From Stenotrophomonas sp046736075 (GTDB lineage Bacteria; Pseudomonadota; Gammaproteobacteria; Xanthomonadales; Xanthomonadaceae): a stretch of DNA of 64,000 nucleotides. Position numbers and translations under genes: made by a program. How positions within the stretch are numbered: position 1 is the stretch's first letter; every line of letters begins with the position of its first letter. The stretch spans positions 3,720,001 through 3,784,000 of the forward strand of contig NZ_CP177163.1 in assembly GCF_046736075.1 (NCBI RefSeq), read 5' to 3'. Of this stretch, positions 44,165 to 51,064 are shown piece after piece. A model generated the notes under the pieces. The model searched no databases. It was not told the DNA's origin and worked only from the letters and a program-made list of their open reading frames with translations.

Positions 44165-44608
44165 ATGATCTGTCCCGAAACCACGCCTCCCAGCTTCGGA
44201 CTGCTGTTGCGCCAGGTGCGCGATGGCCTGGTCCGTCAGCTAGACACGTCGATGGCCGAGGAAAACCTCGGCATCGGGTTCACCCACTACCTGGGCCTGA
44301 AGGTGTTGTCGGCGCGCGCGCCGTGCACCGCCAACGAACTGGCCCAGGCCCTGGACCAGGTGCCCAGCGCCGTGACCCGGCTGCTGGACAAGCTCGAAGC
44401 GATGGGCTGCGTGCGGCGCGAGCCGCATGCCCAGGACCGTCGGGCCCTGCAGATCGTGTTGACCGACGAAGGCCGCCAGTTGTGGGCCCGGCTGAAGCAG
44501 CGCGGCGACCAGACGATGAACGACGCCATGCGCGACCTGTCCCAGGACGAGCGCGCGCAGCTGCATTCCCTCATGACCCGTGTACGTGACTCCCTCAATT
44601 CGCCATGA
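44165..44608 (+). CDS. emrR: MarR-family repressor of the Emr efflux operon
   Basis: The 147-residue MarR/EmrR protein has the winged helix-turn-helix CTANELAQALDQVPSAVTRLLDKLEAMGCVRREPHAQDRRA. Regulators of this type lose DNA binding when they bind hydrophobic compounds such as uncouplers. GAAGAG lies about ten bases before the ATG at 44165; the in-frame ATG at 44156 is too near it. It overlaps emrC by four bases, and the layout equals emrRCAB of S. maltophilia. Confidence 0.88.
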   Translation: MICPETTPPSFGLLLRQVRDGLVRQLDTSMAEENLGIGFTHYLGLKVLSARAPCTANELAQALDQVPSAVTRLLDKLEAMGCVRREPHAQDRRALQIVLTDEGRQLWARLKQRGDQTMNDAMRDLSQDERAQLHSLMTRVRDSLNSP

Positions 44609-46098
44609 CTCTCCTCTCTGATCGCCCCTCTTCACTGCGCCCGCTGCGGCCGGTGCTGCTGTCCGTGCTGGCGCTGGCCTTGGCCGCGTGTGCCAGTACC
44701 GGCGGCCTGGAACCCAAGGCCGTGCTGCTCGACGCCGACAGCCTGCAGACCCAGCGCACCCTGGCCGACGCCGGGCTGAGCCAGCCGGGCTGGCCGTCCA
44801 CCGACTGGTGGCGCGCGCTGGGCGACCCCCAGCTCGACGCCCTGATCGCCGAAGGCCTGCAGCGCAACCCGGGTCTGGACGCCGCCGATGCGCGCCTGCG
44901 CCAGGCCCGCGCGCAGATCGGCACCGCCCGTGCCGACCGCCTGCCGAGCGTGTCCGCCTCCGGCGGCTACACCGGTGTGCGCCTGCCCGAATCGATGGTG
45001 GGCGATGAGCTTGGCGGCAGCTATGCCGGCAGTGGCCAGGCCTATCTCAGCTTCAGCTACGGCATCGACCTGTGGGGCGGCAAGCGCGCCGCCTGGGAAG
45101 CGGCCGTGGACAGCGGCCATGCCGCCGCCGTGGACGCGCAGGCTGCGCGCCTGAACCTGTCCGCGGCGATTGCCGAGGCTTACGCGCAGCTGGGCTACGC
45201 GTGGCAATTGCACGATGTGGCCAGCGAAGAGCTGGCGCGCGCGCAGAAGACCCTGGACCTGACCCGCCAGCGGCGCGCCGCCGGCATCGACAGCGACCTG
45301 CAGACCCGCCAGGCCGAAGCCCGCATCCCGGCCGCGCAGCAGCAGCGGCAGGCCGCGCAGCAGCAGATCGACGAAGCGCGCACCGCGCTGGCCGCGCTGG
45401 TCGGGCAGGGCCCGGACCGCGGCCTGCAGATCGAACGCCCGCAGGTGCTCAATCCGCTCGCGCTGCAGCTCCCGGGCGTGCTGCCCAGCGAACTGCTCGG
45501 CCGTCGCCCGGACATCGTCGCCGCGCGCTGGCGCGTGGAAGCGGCCCACCGCGGGATCCACGCGGCCAAGGCGCAGTTCTATCCCAGCCTGAACCTCACC
45601 GCGCTTGGCGGGGTGGTGTCCAGCGAGGTCGACCAGCTGCTCAAGAGCGGTTCGACGTTTGCCTTCCTGGGCCCGGCGCTGAGCCTGCCGATCTTCGACG
45701 GCGGCCGCCTGCGCGCCAACCTGGACAAGACCGACGCGCAGTACGACCTGGCCGTGGCCGATTACAACCAGTCGGTGGTCAACGCGCTGCGCGATGTCGC
45801 CGACCAGGTCAACGCGGTGCGCTCGCTGGCCGACCAGGCTGCTGCGCAGGCCCAGGCGGTGAGCACCGCACGTGCCGCCCACGACCTGGCCGAACAGCGC
45901 TACCGCGCCGGCATCGGCAGCTACCTGGACGTGCTCAGCGTGGAAGAGCAGCTGCTGGTGTCCCAGCAGCGGCTGGCCGAGCTGCAGTCGCGTCAGATCC
46001 TTGTTTCGGTGCGACTGAGCCAGGCGCTGGGCGGCGGATTCATCCCGTCCAGCGACACCGCCACGGTTGCCGCCACCCCCGAATCCTCGCATTCCTGA
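44605..46098 (+). CDS. emrC: Outer membrane efflux lipoprotein (NodT/OprM type)
   Basis: The 497-residue TolC-like channel starts with a lipoprotein signal and lipobox LAAC, then DWWRALGDPQLDALIAEGL, the usual NodT-family opening, and two outer membrane factor repeats (GIDLWGGKRAAWEAAVDSG; LLGRRPDIVAARWRVEAAHRGI). It would give the EmrAB pump an exit through the outer membrane. E. coli emrAB relies on TolC and has no such gene in the operon. Confidence 0.92.
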   Translation: MTLLSDRPSSLRPLRPVLLSVLALALAACASTGGLEPKAVLLDADSLQTQRTLADAGLSQPGWPSTDWWRALGDPQLDALIAEGLQRNPGLDAADARLRQARAQIGTARADRLPSVSASGGYTGVRLPESMVGDELGGSYAGSGQAYLSFSYGIDLWGGKRAAWEAAVDSGHAAAVDAQAARLNLSAAIAEAYAQLGYAWQLHDVASEELARAQKTLDLTRQRRAAGIDSDLQTRQAEARIPAAQQQRQAAQQQIDEARTALAALVGQGPDRGLQIERPQVLNPLALQLPGVLPSELLGRRPDIVAARWRVEAAHRGIHAAKAQFYPSLNLTALGGVVSSEVDQLLKSGSTFAFLGPALSLPIFDGGRLRANLDKTDAQYDLAVADYNQSVVNALRDVADQVNAVRSLADQAAAQAQAVSTARAAHDLAEQRYRAGIGSYLDVLSVEEQLLVSQQRLAELQSRQILVSVRLSQALGGGFIPSSDTATVAATPESSHS

Positions 46099-46108
46099 GA
46101 GTCATCCC

Positions 46109-47290
46109 ATGAGTCAGACCTCCGCCCCCGCTGCCGAGAACGCAGCTCCCTCCCGTCGCGGCAAGCTGCTGCGCGGCCTGCTGGTCATCGTGGTGCTGCT
46201 GCTGGCCGCGCTGGCCCTGTGGTACTTCATGTTCGGCCGCTGGTTCGAAGAAACCGACGATGCCTACGTGCAGGGCAACCAGGTGCAGATCACCCCGCTG
46301 ATCAGCGGCACCGTCGTGGCGATCAACGCCGATGACGGCATGCGCGTGGCGCGTGGCCAGCTGCTGGTGCAGCTGGATCCGGCCGACACCGAAGTGGCGC
46401 TGCAGCAGGCCGAAGCCAACCTCGCCAAGACGGTCCGCCAGGTGCGCGGCCTGTACCGCAGCGTGGAAGGCGCGCAGGCCGAGTTGAATGCCCGTCAGGT
46501 CACGCTCAATCGTGTCCGCGAGGACTTCAACCGCCGCAGGAACCTGGCCGCCACCGGCGCGATCTCCAACGAAGAGCTGGCGCACGCCCGCACCGAGCTG
46601 GCCGCTGCCGAAGCCGCCGTCGCCGGTTCGCGCGAGACCTTCGAGCGCAGCAACGCACTGGTCGACGACACCGTGATTGCCACCCAGCCGGACGTGCAGG
46701 CGGCCGCCGCGCAGCTGCGCCAGGCCTACCTCAACAACGCCCGCGCCGGCATCGTCGCGCCGGTTGCCGGCTATGTCGCCCGTCGTTCGGTGCAGGTTGG
46801 CCAGCGCGTGCAGCCGGGCAACGCGTTGATGGCCGTGGTGCCGACCGAGCAGATGTGGGTGGAAGCCAACTTCAAGGAAACCCAGCTGCGCCACATGCGC
46901 CTGGGCCAGGAAGTGGAGCTGCGTTCGGACCTGTACGGCGGCGATGTGACCTACAAGGGCCGCATCGACAGCCTGGGCCTGGGCACCGGCTCGGCGTTCT
47001 CGCTGCTGCCGGCGCAGAACGCCAGCGGCAACTGGATCAAGATCGTGCAGCGCGTGCCGGTGCGCATCGCCATCGACGCCAAGCAGCTGGCCGAGCACCC
47101 GCTGCGCATCGGCCTGTCGATCAAGGCTGAAGTGAGCCTGCGCGACCAGAAGGGCACCGTGCTGCCGACCGAAACCGCCAAGGGCCAGGTGTTTGACACC
47201 GACGTCTACGCCAAGCAGCTGCACAGCGCCGACGACGTGATCCACCAGATCATCCAGAGCAACCTGCCGCAGCAGGCCAAGGCAAGCTGA
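46109..47290 (+). CDS. emrA: Emr-type membrane fusion protein
   Basis: The 393-residue HlyD/EmrA adaptor has one N-terminal membrane anchor (residues about 22-42), TDDAYVQGNQVQITPLISGTV marking the barrel-sandwich domain, a long coiled-coil hairpin (about 100-210), and VGQRVQPGNALMAVVP on the return strand. It links EmrB in the inner membrane to EmrC. It follows emrC by 10 bp. Confidence 0.94.
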   Translation: MSQTSAPAAENAAPSRRGKLLRGLLVIVVLLLAALALWYFMFGRWFEETDDAYVQGNQVQITPLISGTVVAINADDGMRVARGQLLVQLDPADTEVALQQAEANLAKTVRQVRGLYRSVEGAQAELNARQVTLNRVREDFNRRRNLAATGAISNEELAHARTELAAAEAAVAGSRETFERSNALVDDTVIATQPDVQAAAAQLRQAYLNNARAGIVAPVAGYVARRSVQVGQRVQPGNALMAVVPTEQMWVEANFKETQLRHMRLGQEVELRSDLYGGDVTYKGRIDSLGLGTGSAFSLLPAQNASGNWIKIVQRVPVRIAIDAKQLAEHPLRIGLSIKAEVSLRDQKGTVLPTETAKGQVFDTDVYAKQLHSADDVIHQIIQSNLPQQAKAS

Positions 47291-47297
47291 GGCCACC

Positions 47298-48875
47298 ATG
47301 TCCGCACAAGCTCCCGCCGCGCCCGGTATGCCGGGTGCGCCAGGGACGACAGCCGGCTTCAAACCGGCCAATGTCGCCCTGTGTACCGCCGGCCTGGCGA
47401 TGGCCTCGTTCATGCAGGTGCTCGACACCACCATCGCCAACGTGTCGTTGCCGACCATCGCGGGCAACCTGGGCGCCAGTTCGCAGCAGGCCACGTGGGT
47501 GATCACCTCGTTCGCGGTGAGCACCGCGATCGCGCTGCCGCTGACCGGCTTCCTGAGCCGTCGCTTTGGCGAAACCAAGCTGTTCGTGTGGGCCACGCTG
47601 GCCTTCACCCTGGCCTCGCTGCTGTGCGGCCTGGCCCAGAGCATGGGCATGCTGGTGGTGTCGCGTGCGATCCAGGGGTTCGTGGCCGGTCCGATGTACC
47701 CGATCACCCAGAGCCTGCTGGTGTCGCTGTACCCGCGTGAAAAACGCGGGCAGGCGCTGGCGCTGCTGGCGATGATCACCGTGGTGGCGCCGATTGCCGG
47801 CCCCATCCTGGGCGGCTGGATCACCGACAACTACAGTTGGGAATGGATCTTCCTGATCAACGTGCCGCTGGGCATCTTCGCCGCGCTGGTGGTGGGCAAC
47901 CAGCTCAAGGGCCGGCCGGAGCACACCGAGAAGCCGAAGATGGACTACGTCGGCCTGATCACGCTGGTCATCGGCGTGGGTGCGCTGCAGCTGGTGCTCG
48001 ACCTCGGCAACGACGAGGACTGGTTCAGCTCGGGCAAGATCGTGGTGCTGGCCTGCGTGTCGGTGGTGGCCCTGGCGGTGTTCCTGATCTGGGAGCTGAC
48101 CGACAAGGACCCGATCGTGGACCTGCGCCTGTTCCGGCACCGCAACTTCCGCGCGGGCACGCTGGCAATGGTGGTGGCGTATGCCGCGTTCTTCAGCGTG
48201 GCGCTGCTGATCCCGCAGTGGCTGCAGCGCGACATGGGCTACACGGCGATCTGGGCCGGTCTGGCGACCGCGCCGATCGGCGTGCTGCCGGTGATCATGA
48301 CCCCGTTCGTCGGCAAGTACGCGTCGCGGTTCGACATGCGCATGCTGGCGACCATCGCGTTCGTGTTCCTGTCCTTCACCAGCTTCCTGCGCTCGGGCTT
48401 CAACCTGCAGGTGGACTTCGGCCATGTGGCCGGCATCCAGCTGATCATGGGCATTGGCGTCGCGCTGTTCTTCATGCCGGTGCTGCAGATCCTGCTGTCG
48501 GATCTGGACGGGCGCGAGATCGCGGCCGGTTCCGGCCTGGCGACCTTCCTGCGCACGCTGGGGGGCAGCTTCGCGGCGTCGCTGACGACGTGGCTGTGGG
48601 CGCGGCGCACGCAGGAGCACCATGCGCACCTGACCGAGCATGTGTCCGGCTACACGCCGGGCATGCAGGACCAGGTGACCGCGATGGGGCAGGGCGACCT
48701 GCAGCATGGCGCCGCCGTGCTCAACAACATGATCAACCACCAGGCATCGCAGATGGGCTTCAACGACATCTTCTTCCTTCTGGGCTGGATCTTCCTGGCC
48801 ATCATTGCCTTCCTGTGGCTGGCCAAGCCGCCGTTCGGTGCAGGGGCCGGCGCGGCCTCTGCCGGCGGACATTGA
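47298..48875 (+). CDS. emrB: Multidrug efflux MFS transporter, DHA2 (14-segment) family
   Basis: The 525-residue inner membrane proton-drug antiporter has the DHA2 signatures LDTTIANVSLPTIAGNLGAS in segment 1, FLSRRFGETKLFVWAT (motif A) and APIAGPILGGWITDNYSWEWIF (motif C), and about 14 hydrophobic segments. Family members export hydrophobic uncouplers and antibiotics. It begins 7 bp after emrA and ends in a terminator. Confidence 0.94.
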   Translation: MSAQAPAAPGMPGAPGTTAGFKPANVALCTAGLAMASFMQVLDTTIANVSLPTIAGNLGASSQQATWVITSFAVSTAIALPLTGFLSRRFGETKLFVWATLAFTLASLLCGLAQSMGMLVVSRAIQGFVAGPMYPITQSLLVSLYPREKRGQALALLAMITVVAPIAGPILGGWITDNYSWEWIFLINVPLGIFAALVVGNQLKGRPEHTEKPKMDYVGLITLVIGVGALQLVLDLGNDEDWFSSGKIVVLACVSVVALAVFLIWELTDKDPIVDLRLFRHRNFRAGTLAMVVAYAAFFSVALLIPQWLQRDMGYTAIWAGLATAPIGVLPVIMTPFVGKYASRFDMRMLATIAFVFLSFTSFLRSGFNLQVDFGHVAGIQLIMGIGVALFFMPVLQILLSDLDGREIAAGSGLATFLRTLGGSFAASLTTWLWARRTQEHHAHLTEHVSGYTPGMQDQVTAMGQGDLQHGAAVLNNMINHQASQMGFNDIFFLLGWIFLAIIAFLWLAKPPFGAGAGAASAGGH

Positions 48876-48898
48876 TCGGCATCTGAACTGCAACGAAG

Positions 48899-48927
48899 AA
48901 AACCCCGTCGAAAGGCGGGGTTTTTTT
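48899..48927 (+). terminator. Intrinsic terminator after emrB
   Basis: The stem CCCCG/CGGGG (48903-48920) is followed by seven T and lies 24 bp after the emrB stop. It ends the emrRCAB transcript. Confidence 0.85.
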
Positions 48928-48998
48928 ATGGGTGCCGGGAGGGGCAGGGGCAGGGCAACAGCGGAGCAGCATCGCATCTGCACTGCCGCTTGCTTGGT

Positions 48999-49099
48999 CG
49001 GGTACGGGTGGAGCGGCGGGACACGCCGCAAGTACGTCCATGTAGGCTCGTTCGCGCCATCCGTGGCGCTCTACGGTCCCGCCACTCCACCCGTACCCG
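48999..49099 (+). repeat. Structured repeat element, copy E (plus orientation)
   Basis: The outer arms CGGGTACGGGTGGA/TCCACCCGTACCCG and GGCGGGAC/GTCCCGCC pair. The core is GGGACACGCCGCAAG, the hairpin TACGTCCATGTA, GGCTCGTT, and the hairpin GCGCCATCCGTGGCGC. It faces copy F. The 696-bp space between emrB and the first tRNA holds copies E and F, the chimeric remnant and an 84-bp direct repeat; I see no gene. Confidence 0.85.
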
Positions 49100-49220
49100 C
49101 CCCTGAAAGTGGGTCGGTGCGCGACGAAGCGTCCACAGCCAAACAGCAGCGCGCAAAACAGCTGAACAACGGTCGGCTTTGCCGCCTTGCGTTGCTGTTC
49201 GATAGGCGCCGGCCAACTGT

Positions 49221-49332
49221 CTGGGGTGGGGGAGTGTGGGTTCGCGGGGCCGTTGCGCCGCATGGATGCGGCGCACGAGCCTACACGGACGTACTTGCGG
49301 CGTGCCCCGCGAACCCGCACGCCCCCGCCCAG
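49221..49332 (-). repeat. Structured repeat element, copy F (minus orientation)
   Basis: The outer arms pair through GTGTGGGTTCGCGGGGC/GCCCCGCGAACCCGCAC and flanking G/C runs. On the minus strand the core is GGGGCACGCCGCAAG, the hairpin TACGTCCGTGTA, GGCTCG, and TGCGCCGCATCCATGCGGCGCA. Here even the invariant GGGAC/GTCCC pair has changed to GGGGC/GCCCC, on both strands. Confidence 0.85.
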
Positions 49333-49516
49333 CCCGTCGCAGGCACAGAAGCAGCGCTCTGGCTTCAGCGTCGGCTTCTAAAAAACCCATCTGCACTGCC
49401 GCTGGCTTGGTCGGGTACGGATGGAGCGGCGTGCCCCGCGAATCCGCACGCCCCCGCCCAGCCCGTCGCCGGCACATAAGCAGCGCTCTGGCTTCAGCGT
49501 CGGCTTCTAAAAAACC
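49305..49516. repeat. 84-bp direct repeat with a chimeric element remnant
   Basis: A segment at about 49305-49388 recurs at 49434-49516 with only a few differences (both end in GGCTTCTAAAAAACCCA). Between them, 49388-49433 repeats the left flank and left arm of copy E (TTGGTCGGGTACGGATGGAG) and is joined directly to the right arm of an F-type element. This looks like a deletion product formed by recombination between copies. Confidence 0.7.
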
Positions 49517-49534
49517 CAAACCCCAGACATGAAA

Positions 49535-49554
49535 AAACCCGCTTGCGCGGGTTT
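49535..49554 (-). terminator. Terminator of tRNA-Leu copy 1
   Basis: The stem AAACCCGC/GCGGGTTT with the plus-strand loop TTGC leads, on the minus strand, into a T run. Nearly identical hairpins follow copies 2 (49812-49831) and 3 (50813-50832). Confidence 0.85.
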
Positions 49555-49571
49555 GATCATTGTCTGAGTCA

Positions 49572-49658
49572 TGGTGCCCAGGAGAGGACTCGAACCTCCA
49601 CGAAGTTGCCCCCGCTAGCACCTGAAGCTAGTGCGTCTACCAATTCCGCCACCTGGGC
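49572..49658 (-). tRNA. tRNA-Leu, anticodon CAG, copy 1
   Basis: The minus strand reads GCCCAGGTGGCGGAATTGGT, and the acceptor arm closes with CCTGGGC-A-CCA, so CCA is encoded. The anticodon stem CTAGC/GCTAG holds the loop TTCAGGT with anticodon CAG, and a long variable arm (class II) is present. It is 87 nt with CCA. It reads CUG, the main leucine codon in this GC-rich DNA. Confidence 0.95.
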
Positions 49659-49672
49659 GACTCAGGAGGAGA

Positions 49673-49701
49673 ATTCTGCGGGAGAACCGGGAATGTGTCA
49701 A
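49673..49701 (-). promoter_or_regulatory. Promoter of tRNA-Leu copy 1
   Basis: On the minus strand there is TTGACA (49696-49701), a 17-base spacer and CAGAAT (49673-49678). A C-rich stretch, TCTCCTCCTGAGTC, leads to the tRNA. Confidence 0.8.
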
Positions 49702-49811
49702 CAGGATTTCGCGAGAAGTTCTGATGATTGCGTGTCGCGGCGTCATCGCGCTGCATGTCGCGTGATTCGTGTGTCCTGCGAAGCGGATGTCAGCGAACCC
49801 CGGAAACGAAA

Positions 49812-49831
49812 AAACCCGCTTGCGCGGGTTT
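49812..49831 (-). terminator. Terminator of tRNA-Leu copy 2
   Basis: It has the same AAACCCGC/GCGGGTTT stem as after copy 1, with an A run on the plus strand (T run on the minus strand). Confidence 0.85.
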
Positions 49832-49848
49832 GATCATGTTCTGAGTCA

Positions 49849-49935
49849 TGGTGCCCAGGAGAGGACTCGAACCTCCACGGAGTTGCCCCCGCTAGCACCT
49901 GAAGCTAGTGCGTCTACCAATTCCGCCACCTGGGC
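49849..49935 (-). tRNA. tRNA-Leu, anticodon CAG, copy 2
   Basis: It equals copy 1 except for one base in the variable arm (AACTCCGTGG instead of AACTTCGTGG). It is 87 nt with encoded CCA. Confidence 0.95.
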
Positions 49936-49949
49936 GACTCAGGAGGCGA

Positions 49950-49978
49950 ATTATGCGGAAGCATTCGACGACTGTCAA
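49950..49978 (-). promoter_or_regulatory. Promoter of tRNA-Leu copy 2
   Basis: TTGACA (49973-49978), a 17-base spacer and CATAAT (49950-49955) on the minus strand, the strongest of the three tRNA promoters. Confidence 0.85.
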
Positions 49979-50087
49979 CGCTTTGTGACGCATCGCCCGG
50001 TGCCGGTCGTACTGGTGGGCCGGGCGTGGCTTGACCGCGGCAACGGGCGCTGAAAATACTGGTCCCACCCTGCAGCAAGGCGTTCCC

Positions 50088-50774
50088 ATGCCGAGCCCGA
50101 TCCTGCACTTCCATCCCCTGTCGTCGTGCTGCCAGAAAGTGCTGATCGCCGCGCACGTGCTGGGCGTATCGCTGGACACGCGGCTGTTGAATCTGGGCGA
50201 CCCGGTCGAGCGCGCGGCGTTCCGGGCGCTGTGGCCGCTCGGCAAAATGCCGCTGCTGGTCGAGCAGGGCACGTGCATCGGCGAGACCAGCATCATCATC
50301 GAGTACCTGCAGCTGCATCACGCGGCCGATGGGGTGCGGCTGATTCCGCAGGATGCTGCGCAGGCGCTGCAGGTGCGGTTCTGGGACCGCGTCTGCGACC
50401 TGTACGTGATGACGCCGATGCAGGCACTGACCGGCGCCCTGCTGCAGCCGGATGGCGATGGCGGGGGCGCCGCCACCGAGGCCGCCCGCGCGACGCTGCT
50501 GAACAGCTATGCGCTGTTGGACCGGCAGTTGGACGGGCGTCCGTGGTTGGCGGGCGACAGCTTCAGCCTGGCTGATTGCGCGGCGGCGCCGGCGCTGTTC
50601 TATGCGGTGGCCTACGTACCGGTGCCGGCATCACATGCGGCGCTGTCTGCCTACGTGGAGCGGCTGATGGCGCATGCGCCTGTGGCGGCGGTGATCGACG
50701 CGGCCCGGCCCTGGTTCAGGCACTTTCCGGGGCGGGCGGGGCTGGCGCGCCGCTACTACGATCCGGACGCCTGA
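50088..50774 (+). CDS. Glutathione S-transferase family protein
   Basis: The 228-residue protein has a thioredoxin-like N-terminal domain with FHPLSSCCQKVLIAAHVLG, LGKMPLLVEQGTCIGETSIIIEYL (the cis-Pro and ES-like glutathione-binding pattern), and a helical C-terminal domain with GDSFSLADCAAAPALFY. Its substrate is unknown. It lies alone between tRNA copies 2 and 3, on the opposite strand. Confidence 0.88.
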   Translation: MPSPILHFHPLSSCCQKVLIAAHVLGVSLDTRLLNLGDPVERAAFRALWPLGKMPLLVEQGTCIGETSIIIEYLQLHHAADGVRLIPQDAAQALQVRFWDRVCDLYVMTPMQALTGALLQPDGDGGGAATEAARATLLNSYALLDRQLDGRPWLAGDSFSLADCAAAPALFYAVAYVPVPASHAALSAYVERLMAHAPVAAVIDAARPWFRHFPGRAGLARRYYDPDA

Positions 50775-50812
50775 TCCGGTCCCACGGCGCGGGCCAAACG
50801 CCGGACATGAAA

Positions 50813-50832
50813 AAACCCGCTTGCGCGGGTTT
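50813..50832 (-). terminator. Terminator of tRNA-Leu copy 3
   Basis: It has the same AAACCCGC/GCGGGTTT stem as after copies 1 and 2. It may also stop transcription of the converging glutathione S-transferase gene. Confidence 0.85.
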
Positions 50833-50849
50833 GATCATTGTCTGAGTCA

Positions 50850-50936
50850 TGGTGCCCAGGAGAGGACTCGAACCTCCACGAAGTTGCCCCCGCTAGCACC
50901 TGAAGCTAGTGCGTCTACCAATTCCGCCACCTGGGC
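50850..50936 (-). tRNA. tRNA-Leu, anticodon CAG, copy 3
   Basis: It is identical in sequence to copy 1, 87 nt with encoded CCA, and about 1.2 kb from it. Confidence 0.95.
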
Positions 50937-50950
50937 GACTCAGGGGGCGA

Positions 50951-50979
50951 ATTGTGAAGATGCCGCCGGGGCTTGTCAA
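50951..50979 (-). promoter_or_regulatory. Promoter of tRNA-Leu copy 3
   Basis: TTGACA (50974-50979), a 17-base spacer and CACAAT (50951-50956) on the minus strand. The spacer sequence is unrelated to those of the other copies. Confidence 0.8.
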
Positions 50980-51064
50980 CGGTTTTTCAACTTTTCTTCA
51001 CAAAACTGCATGTGCGCGCGCCATGACCGGTTCTGCACATCGTCAGCGGCTATGATGGAGGCCA

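Noticed and set aside
49572..50979. tRNA-Leu copies as an integration site of a mobile element
   Set aside because: There is no integrase, no attachment-site duplication beyond the tRNA units themselves, and the gene between them is an ordinary glutathione S-transferase.
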